A stretch of DNA of 64,000 bases from assembly GCF_026965535.1 (NCBI RefSeq), contig NZ_CP114039.1:3224001-3288000 (forward strand), read 5' to 3'. The translations under genes and the position numbers were made by a program. Shown here in pieces: positions 18,769-25,431 of the stretch (positions are counted from its first letter, which is position 1; the number at the start of each line of letters is the position of its first letter). A model generated the notes under the pieces. The model did not search any database. It was not told the DNA's origin and saw only the letters and a list, made by a program, of their open reading frames with translations. The DNA is from Corallococcus sp. NCRR. Lineage in GTDB: Bacteria; Myxococcota; Myxococcia; Myxococcales; Myxococcaceae.

Positions 18769-20256
18769 ATGGTCACCTTCTTCGTCGCCTTCCTCGTGTC
18801 GCTGCTCGTGGCGCTGGTGCTCACGTGGCGCGTGCGTGAGCGTGCGCTGGCGTGGGGCTGGTTGGACCAGGCGAACTCCAGCCGCAAGGTGCACGTGCGG
18901 GCCGTCCCCCGGCTGGGCGGCATTGGCATCGTGGGGGGCTTCTTCGCGCCGCTGTGCGCGCTGTTCATCGTGGACTCGGGCGTGGGGGACCAGTTCCTCG
19001 CGCAGACGACGCTCATCATCGGCCTCTTCGTGGGCGGCGCCATCATCGCGGGGCTGGGCTTCTACGACGACCTCAAGGGCGCGGGAGCGAAGCTGAAGTT
19101 CTCCGTGCAGTTCGCGGTGGCGCTGGGCCTGTACGCGCTGGGCTTCCGCATTGAAGTGCTGGCCAACCCCTTCGGCGCGGAGCTGACGCTGGGGCTCTTG
19201 AGCCTGCCGCTGACGGTGCTGTGGGTGGTGGGCGTCATCAACGCGCTCAACCTCATCGACGGGTTGGACGGGCTGGCGGGCGGCGTGGCGTTCTTCGGCG
19301 TGGGCACCCACTTCCTGCTCGCGCTGATGCGCGGGGACGTGCTGCTGTGCCTGCTGATGGTGTCGCTCGCGGGCGCCATCCTCGGGTTCCTCGTCTTCAA
19401 CTTCAACCCGGCCTCCATCTTCATGGGGGACACGGGCAGCATGTTCCTGGGCTTCGTGCTCGCGGCGGTGTCCATCAAGACGTCGTCGAAGAGCGGCACC
19501 GCGGTGGCGCTGCTGGTGCCGGTGATGGCGCTGGGCCTGCCCATCATGGACACGCTGCTGGCCATGGTGCGCCGCTCGCTGCTGGGCAGACCCATGTTCA
19601 GCGCGGACAAGGAGCACATCCACCACCGGCTGATGAGCCGGCTGCTCCTGTCCCACCGCACCACCGTGCTGGTGCTCTACGCGCTGTGCACGCTGTTCAT
19701 GGTCACCGCGCTGGCGCTCAACTTCGCCAACAGCCTGCAGAGCGCGCTGCTGCTCTGTGGCGTCGGCGTGGTCATCATGGTGCTGATGCGCAAGCTGGGC
19801 TACCTGGACGTGCGCCGCATGGAGGCGGTCCAGCAGACGCGCCACCGCAACCTGGAGCTGCGCTCCCTGGTGCGCTCCGTCACCGCGGCGGTGCGCGCGG
19901 CCGGTTCGTTCCAGGAGGTGTGGAACGCCGTCCGCCCGCTGTCCCAGGGCCTGAGCCTGTCCTCGTTGGAGCTGCGCCTGCGCCGCCCGCACGAGGACGT
20001 GAACGCGGGCGTCGTCTTCGAAGCCCAGCACCCGGACGCCGGTTCCGCGGCGGCGCTGGAGGTGCGCCTGGACGTGAAGGAGGAGGAGACCCTGCTCGGC
20101 GCGCTGCGCCTGGTCTGGCGCGACGGCCGGACCGCCATCGACCGGGACGAGGAGCTGGCGCTGGAGGTGGTCGCGGACGCGGTGGCTGAACGCGTGGGGC
20201 AGCTCGTGGCGCTGGAGGCCGCGGAGCCCCAGCGCATCATCGCGCTCCGGCGGTGA
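18769..20256 (+). CDS. WecA/TagO-like polyprenyl-phosphate N-acetylhexosamine-1-phosphate transferase with C-terminal sensory-like domain
   Basis: The first 350 residues are an MraY/WecA-type enzyme with about eleven helices and all signatures: DDLKG (about 99), NLIDGLDGLAGG (about 161), GDTGSMFLG (about 221) and HIHHRL (about 283). It would transfer a sugar-1-phosphate onto undecaprenyl phosphate to begin repeat-unit synthesis. Unusually, a soluble tail of about 140 residues (about 355-495) follows, starting with a helical linker QQTRHRNLELRSLVRS and running into an alpha/beta stretch with a GAF-like look. ATG 18769 precedes the first helix; an upstream TTG in frame gives a polar leader unlike the family. 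Its stop is 4 bp from the next start. Confidence 0.88.
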   Translation: MVTFFVAFLVSLLVALVLTWRVRERALAWGWLDQANSSRKVHVRAVPRLGGIGIVGGFFAPLCALFIVDSGVGDQFLAQTTLIIGLFVGGAIIAGLGFYDDLKGAGAKLKFSVQFAVALGLYALGFRIEVLANPFGAELTLGLLSLPLTVLWVVGVINALNLIDGLDGLAGGVAFFGVGTHFLLALMRGDVLLCLLMVSLAGAILGFLVFNFNPASIFMGDTGSMFLGFVLAAVSIKTSSKSGTAVALLVPVMALGLPIMDTLLAMVRRSLLGRPMFSADKEHIHHRLMSRLLLSHRTTVLVLYALCTLFMVTALALNFANSLQSALLLCGVGVVIMVLMRKLGYLDVRRMEAVQQTRHRNLELRSLVRSVTAAVRAAGSFQEVWNAVRPLSQGLSLSSLELRLRRPHEDVNAGVVFEAQHPDAGSAAALEVRLDVKEEETLLGALRLVWRDGRTAIDRDEELALEVVADAVAERVGQLVALEAAEPQRIIALRR

Positions 20257-20260
20257 GCCC

Positions 20261-21337
20261 ATGACCTGCGCTCCGGCCCTGCTGACCCTGCTCCAGGCCT
20301 GGCCGGACGCGCCGGACGTCCCCGCGCCCGTGGACGCGGAGTCCTGCGACGCGCTGGTGAAGGCCGCCGTGCGCCACGGGCTCGCGGGCTTCGTCGAGCA
20401 CGCGCTCGCGAAGGCGGACTGGACGCTGCCCCCGGACGCCGCCGCGCTGCTCACCCGCGAGGCCCGCTCGAGCGCGGCGCGGGGCATGCGCGTGCGGTCG
20501 CTCCTGTCGCGGAGCCTGGCGGCGCTGGCGGCGCTGGACGTGACGCCGGTGTTGCTCAAGGGCTACGGGCTGGCGCGCAGGCTCTACCCGGAGCCGCTCC
20601 AGCGTGCGACGAACGACGTGGACCTGCTGGTGCCGCGCGCGCGGGTGCTGTGCGCCGTGCACGCGCTGGAGGGGATGGGGCTCACCACCCAGGCCGGCGA
20701 CGTGGACCGGGACGACGCGCACCACGTGGAGCTCACCGGCCCGGACGGACTGGTGGAGCTGCACTACCGCGCGCTCGCGGGCTACGGCCTGGCGCTGGAG
20801 GGCGACGCGATGGTGGCGCGGGCGGTGGACGCGACGCTGGACGGCCACCCCGTGCGCTACCTGTGCCCGGAGGACGAGGCCGTGTACCTGTCCCTGCACG
20901 CGAGCAACCACCTGCTGCAGCGGCTGGCCTGGCTGTTCGACCTGAAGTTGCTGGCGCGGGCGCACCCCCGGCTCGACTGGGACCGGGTGGTGACGCGCGC
21001 GCGGCGCACGGGGCTGCCCCACCTGGTCTGGTACGCGTGGGACGCCGCGCACCGGCTGCTGGACGCGCCCGTGCCCCCCTGGGTGCTCAAGGCGCTCTGC
21101 CCGCCCCGGTGGCAGCGCGCGCTGGCGACGCGGCTGTTCTCCGGGCCCCGGCTGGTGGACGCGGAGCTGGCGGGGAGCAAGCCGGCGTGGATCGCCGCGA
21201 AGCTGGCCCTGGCGCCCCAGGCCCGGCCCATGGTGCGGTACGCGCTGCGGCGGCTGCGCGTCACCTGGTCCCCTCCCGGGACGGGGGCGGAACCAGGGGC
21301 GCCACGGCCTGTTCGCTCGCCTGCTGGAAGACGGTGA
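20261..21337 (+). CDS. Nucleotidyltransferase-like protein (PF14907 type)
   Basis: The 358-residue protein resembles the uncharacterised nucleotidyltransferase family (NTP_transf_5). It shows PVLLKGYGLARRLYP, then RATNDVDLLVPRA with the metal-binding D-x-D pair, then VELHYRAL. It lacks membrane segments. In other bacteria this family occurs beside polysaccharide or peptide-modification genes; no reaction is established that I know. It is almost certainly co-transcribed with the WecA-like gene (4-bp spacer). The extreme C-terminus is Pro/Gly/Arg-rich. Confidence 0.78.
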   Translation: MTCAPALLTLLQAWPDAPDVPAPVDAESCDALVKAAVRHGLAGFVEHALAKADWTLPPDAAALLTREARSSAARGMRVRSLLSRSLAALAALDVTPVLLKGYGLARRLYPEPLQRATNDVDLLVPRARVLCAVHALEGMGLTTQAGDVDRDDAHHVELTGPDGLVELHYRALAGYGLALEGDAMVARAVDATLDGHPVRYLCPEDEAVYLSLHASNHLLQRLAWLFDLKLLARAHPRLDWDRVVTRARRTGLPHLVWYAWDAAHRLLDAPVPPWVLKALCPPRWQRALATRLFSGPRLVDAELAGSKPAWIAAKLALAPQARPMVRYALRRLRVTWSPPGTGAEPGAPRPVRSPAGRR

Positions 21338-21376
21338 TTGCGGCGGGCGGGCCCGGCCCATTAAAGGTGCCGCACC

Positions 21377-22348
21377 ATGGCGCCCAGCCTCCTCGACACC
21401 TTCCGGGTCCTGTCCTCCTTCGAGCCCCCGCGCGGAAAGCTCCGGGGCGCGCCCTGGGAGGCGTACGTCGACTGGGCCATCGCGCAGGGACTGGCGCCGC
21501 TGGCGGCGTACAACCTGGAGTACCGGATGGGCGGCGGCGACGCGCCGGAGTGGGCCCGCGACCGGATGATGTCCATCTACACCGGCTCCGTGAACGACAA
21601 CGTCATGAAGCTGGTCCACTTCAAGCGCATCGTGGATCAGCTGGAGGGCCGCAAGATTCTGCTCCTGGGCGGCGCGGCCTTCGCGGAGGCGCTCTATCCG
21701 CACGTGGGCTTCCGGCCCGTGCTGGACATCCAGGTGCTGGTGCGCCGCATGGACGTGGACGGCTTCGCCGGCTACCTGTCCAACCACGAGTTCGTCCCGG
21801 AAGAGGACACGACGAACAGCGGCGCGGCGCGCGTCGTGTCCGACGGCCGCACCCCCATCCACATCTACGCGGACGTGCTGGGCGCGAACCGACGTGAGCA
21901 GTTGGCCGGCATCTTCGAGCGCGCCCGACCCATGAAGGTCTACGGGCAGTCCATCTTCCGCCCGGAGCTGGAGGACGCGCTGCTCCTCACCGCGTTGGAT
22001 CAGGCCCACCACGGGTATGACGTGCCGTGGCTGTCCTTCGTGGACCTGCGCGAGCTCATCACCGGCGCCACCTGGATGGGCGGTGTGTACTCGCGCCCGC
22101 TGGAAGTCCCGGCGCTGCTCGCACGCGCGGAGGCGTTCGGCCTGGAGCGCGCCCTCTACACGTCGCTGGCCATCGTGGCGCGGCTGTTCCCGGAGGCGGA
22201 AGCACAGGCGACCGCCGCGTTCCCGCCGCTGCGCCGCGCGACCCGTGAGCTTCTGGACCGCGGCGTGGTGGGTCCGGTGAGCACCCCCGGACGTTCCTCC
22301 GCCCTGCGGGGTGTGGATCGACTGCGACGCCTCCTCACGGGGCGATAA
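21377..22348 (+). CDS. Second nucleotidyltransferase-like protein (PF14907 type, degenerate)
   Basis: The 323-residue protein is a diverged relative of its upstream neighbour: it keeps the order ILLLGGAAFAEALYP, FRPVLDIQVLVRRMDVD and PIHIYADV. The D-x-D position reads D-I-Q-V, so the metal ligands are altered and it may be inactive or use other residues. AAAGGTG lies 7 nt before the ATG. It follows the first paralogue by 39 bp; together they suggest a heteromeric pair, with function unknown. Confidence 0.7.
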   Translation: MAPSLLDTFRVLSSFEPPRGKLRGAPWEAYVDWAIAQGLAPLAAYNLEYRMGGGDAPEWARDRMMSIYTGSVNDNVMKLVHFKRIVDQLEGRKILLLGGAAFAEALYPHVGFRPVLDIQVLVRRMDVDGFAGYLSNHEFVPEEDTTNSGAARVVSDGRTPIHIYADVLGANRREQLAGIFERARPMKVYGQSIFRPELEDALLLTALDQAHHGYDVPWLSFVDLRELITGATWMGGVYSRPLEVPALLARAEAFGLERALYTSLAIVARLFPEAEAQATAAFPPLRRATRELLDRGVVGPVSTPGRSSALRGVDRLRRLLTGR

Positions 22349-22453
22349 GGCTGTCTGGTCGCTCGGCGGTCCTTCGTGCCCGGGCTTTCTTTCAGTGCTC
22401 CGGTCGGCGTATGAGTTCATGACGCCACCTGTCGAAACCAGGACACTCAAAGA

Positions 22454-23755
22454 ATGCGCATTGCCATTATCGGATCGGGTTACGTCGGACTCGTCGCGGG
22501 CACCTGCTTCGCGGACTCGGGCAACGACGTCGCGTGCGTGGACATCGACGAGCGGAAGATCCGCATGCTCCAGGATGGACAGGTTCCCATCTACGAGCCG
22601 GGTCTGGAGGAGCTCATCAAGAAGAACGTGAAGGAGAAGCGCCTCACGTTCACCACGAACCTGGCCGAGGGCGTGCAGAACGCGCAGGCCGTGTTCATCG
22701 CCGTGGGTACTCCTGAAGGGGAGAGCGGCGAGGCGGATCTCCAGTACGTGCTCGCGGCGGCGCAGGCGGTGGGCCGCGCGATGAAGCAGTACACGGTGGT
22801 GGTGGACAAGAGCACCGTGCCGGTGGGCACCGCGGACAAGGTCCGTGAGGCCATCGCCAAGGTGACGGACGTGGAGTTCGACGTCGTCTCCAACCCGGAG
22901 TTCCTGAAGGAAGGCGCCGCGCTGGACGACTTCTTCAAGCCGGACCGCGTCGTCATTGGCGCGGACACGGAGCGCGCCCGGACCATCATGGGGGAGCTGT
23001 ACGCGCCGTTCGTGCGCACGGAGAACCCCATCCTGTTCATGGACACGCGCTCCGCGGAGCTGACGAAGTACGCGGCCAACGCGATGCTCGCGACGCGCAT
23101 CTCGTTCATGAATGACATCTCCGCGCTCTGCGAGAAGGTGGGCGCGGACGTGGACTTCGTGCGCAAGGGCCTGGGCGCGGACAAGCGCATCGGCTACCCG
23201 TTCCTCTTCCCGGGCGTGGGCTACGGCGGCTCCTGCTTCCCCAAGGACGTGAAGGCGCTCGTCACCACGGCGCGTGAGTACGGCCTGGAGCTGGACCTGC
23301 TGCGCGCGGTGGAGCGCACCAACGAGCGCCAGAAGAAGCTGCTCGTGAGCAAGGCCGTGAAGCACTACGGGTCGCTGGAGGGCAAGAAGTTCGGCGTCTG
23401 GGGCCTGGCGTTCAAGCCGAAGACGGACGACATGCGCGAGGCGCCGTCCATCGAGGTCATCGAGGGCCTCATCGGCAAGGGCGCGTCCGTGATTGCCCAC
23501 GACCCGGTGGCCGCGCACGCGGCGAAGCGCGTCTTCGGAGACCGCATCCGCTACGCGGAGCTGCCGTACGACGCGCTGGAGGGCGTGGACGGCCTGTTCG
23601 TGGTGACGGAGTGGAACGAGTTCCGCCACCCGGACTTCGCGCGCATGAAGTCGCTGATGAAGACGCCGGTCGTCTTCGACGGCCGCAACATCTTCCAGCC
23701 CGCGCGCATGCGTGAGCAGGGCTTCACCTACTTCGGCATCGGTCGTAACAAGTAG
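22454..23755 (+). CDS. ugd: UDP-glucose 6-dehydrogenase
   Basis: The 433-residue enzyme oxidises UDP-glucose to UDP-glucuronate using two NAD+. It has the N-terminal Rossmann motif IGSGYVGLVAGTCFAD, STVPVGTAD, NPEFLKEGAALDDF, the catalytic cysteine in GYGGSCFPKD (Cys261), and the C-terminal VWGLAFKPKTDDMREAPS region. Length and motifs are normal for the family. UDP-glucuronate would provide an acidic sugar for the polysaccharide, although a related dehydrogenase acting on UDP-ManNAc is not fully excluded. The 105-bp upstream gap probably carries a promoter, but I cannot place one. The acyltransferase gene begins immediately after its TAG. Confidence 0.93.
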   Translation: MRIAIIGSGYVGLVAGTCFADSGNDVACVDIDERKIRMLQDGQVPIYEPGLEELIKKNVKEKRLTFTTNLAEGVQNAQAVFIAVGTPEGESGEADLQYVLAAAQAVGRAMKQYTVVVDKSTVPVGTADKVREAIAKVTDVEFDVVSNPEFLKEGAALDDFFKPDRVVIGADTERARTIMGELYAPFVRTENPILFMDTRSAELTKYAANAMLATRISFMNDISALCEKVGADVDFVRKGLGADKRIGYPFLFPGVGYGGSCFPKDVKALVTTAREYGLELDLLRAVERTNERQKKLLVSKAVKHYGSLEGKKFGVWGLAFKPKTDDMREAPSIEVIEGLIGKGASVIAHDPVAAHAAKRVFGDRIRYAELPYDALEGVDGLFVVTEWNEFRHPDFARMKSLMKTPVVFDGRNIFQPARMREQGFTYFGIGRNK

Positions 23756-24949
23756 ATGAAGCCGCAGTCCGGAGGCTCGCTGGATGCACTGACGGGGCTG
23801 CGCTTCCTGGCGGCCCTGCACGTCGTGTTGTTCCACTTCGGCACCCCCTGCATCCAGGGCGTGGCGCCGGAGTGGATGGTGCAGGTGGTGGCCTCCGGCT
23901 ATGCGTCCGTGGGGGTCTTCTTCCTCCTGTCCGGCTTCGTGCTCGCGTACAACTACGTGGACACGGCCGGCGGGATGCAGACCCCGCCCCGGGCCTTCTG
24001 GAGCGCGCGGGTGGCGCGCGTCTACCCGGTGTTCCTCCTGATGTTCCTCTTGTCGGCGGTGCCCACGGCGCAGGGCTCGCTGGCGTCGAACACCGTACCG
24101 GTAGCGGCGGCGAAGCTGACCACGGCGGGGCTCACCACGCTGATGCTGCTCCAGTCGTGGGTGCCGAAGCTGGCGCTGTACTGGAACCCGCCGTCCTGGT
24201 CCGTGTCGGTGGAGGCGTTCTTCTACGCGCTGTTCCCCGCGCTGGCCGGGAGGCTGGAGCGCTTCCGGGGCGCGCGCATGACGGCGGCCCTGGTGGGCGT
24301 GTGGCTGCTGGGGCTCTTGCCGCCAGTGCTCTACCTGGTGCTGATGCCGGACGGGTCGGGCCCGCTGAACGCGGCGTCCGGCGGCATGTGGCTGACGGTG
24401 GTGAAGTTGAACCCGCTGGCGCGCCTGCCGGAGTTCCTGCTGGGTGTGTTGCTGGGGCTCGTCTTCGTGCGCGAGCGGGCGGCGGCGACGGCGGAGTCCC
24501 GGCGCTCCGGCGCGGTGATGGCGCTGGCGGGCGCGGCGCTGCTGGTCGCGGGCTTCTCGCAGGGCGCGTGGATTCCGTATCCGCTGATGCACAACGCGCT
24601 GCTGGCGCCCGCGTCGGCGCTGCTGGTGTACGGGCTGGCGCGAGGCGGCGGTCCGCTGGGGCAGGTGCTGGCGAGGCCGTGGCTGGTGCACCTGGGCGGG
24701 GCCAGCTACGCGCTGTACCTCTTGCAGTACCCCGTCAGCGAAGGGGTGCACTGGCTGGAGCGGTTCGTGGGCCCGTTGTTGCCTCCGGGCTTCCTGGCGG
24801 TGCTGCTGGGGGTGCTGGTGCCCGCGTCGGTGGCGGTGCACCGGTGGGTGGAGACGCCGTGGCGCACGCGGGTGCGGCGCGGGCTTCAGCCGTGGGTGGA
24901 TGGTGCATCCACGAGGCCGGCTCCGGCTCCCGTGGCGCCGGGCACCTGA
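23756..24949 (+). CDS. Acyltransferase family 3 membrane protein (polysaccharide O-acetyltransferase candidate)
   Basis: The 397-residue protein has about ten helices and the acyltransferase-3 signatures: LTGLRFLAALHVVLFHFG with the R-x10-H pattern, GYASVGVFFLLSGFVLAYNY, and RVARVYPVF. SWSVSVEAFFYALFP is the conserved W-S-x-x-x-E element. OafA/YrhL-type members move acetyl groups across the membrane onto exported glycans. It directly abuts ugd with no spacer, so both are likely co-translated. A link to an acetylated uronic-acid polymer is inferred from position. Confidence 0.88.
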   Translation: MKPQSGGSLDALTGLRFLAALHVVLFHFGTPCIQGVAPEWMVQVVASGYASVGVFFLLSGFVLAYNYVDTAGGMQTPPRAFWSARVARVYPVFLLMFLLSAVPTAQGSLASNTVPVAAAKLTTAGLTTLMLLQSWVPKLALYWNPPSWSVSVEAFFYALFPALAGRLERFRGARMTAALVGVWLLGLLPPVLYLVLMPDGSGPLNAASGGMWLTVVKLNPLARLPEFLLGVLLGLVFVRERAAATAESRRSGAVMALAGAALLVAGFSQGAWIPYPLMHNALLAPASALLVYGLARGGGPLGQVLARPWLVHLGGASYALYLLQYPVSEGVHWLERFVGPLLPPGFLAVLLGVLVPASVAVHRWVETPWRTRVRRGLQPWVDGASTRPAPAPVAPGT

Positions 24950-24968
24950 GCCTCACGGCAGCGCGACT

Positions 24969-25244
24969 TCAGCGGGCGAGGCCGCAGGCCTTCTTGCCCT
25001 CTTCGGTCTCGATGGCGCGGCAGTCGCAGCCGTCGAGCCTCGCCTCGCAGACCATCTCGTCATCGGCGGTGGGCTCCACGCGGCCTTCTTCATCGGCGGC
25101 GCGCTGCTGGCAGGCCTGCTTCTCCACCGAATTCAGGGCGCACTCGCAGAGCTTCTCGGACAACTCGCGGCATGCGCTCTTGCAAGCGGTGAGTCCGGAG
25201 AGGGAGGCGCAGAGGACGGCGGCGGTGAGCAGGAAGCGACGCAT
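24969..25244 (-). CDS. Small cysteine-rich lipoprotein
   Basis: The 91-residue protein starts MRRFLLTAAVLCASLSGLTACK with a type II lipobox LTAC. The mature part is small, acidic and rich in cysteines (about ten after the lipobox Cys, including ELCECAL-type and DGCDC spacing), suggesting disulfide bonds after export. The chosen ATG at 25244 gives a proper signal peptide; an upstream in-frame start would add 13 polar residues. I recognise no family. It converges on the acyltransferase gene with a 19-bp spacer. Confidence 0.75.
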   Translation of the reverse strand: MRRFLLTAAVLCASLSGLTACKSACRELSEKLCECALNSVEKQACQQRAADEEGRVEPTADDEMVCEARLDGCDCRAIETEEGKKACGLAR

Positions 25245-25431
25245 GGGGTCGGGGGAAGATGCCAGATGGTTCCCCGGATGCAAGCGGTGTCCCGGGCGGC
25301 CCGTTCATTCGCGGGCCCCCGCCCTGGAAGACGGCCGCGCCCGGAGAGGAGGCGTCCAGGCGTCACGCCCGCTGGCCAAGGGGACAAGCCCCGGAGACCC
25401 GCGAGGAGCGTGACATACTCCCGCGCCGCGC

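Noticed and set aside
20237-24841. Minus-strand open frame of over 1500 codons opposite ugd and neighbours
   Set aside because: It is low-complexity and lies across five well-supported plus-strand genes.
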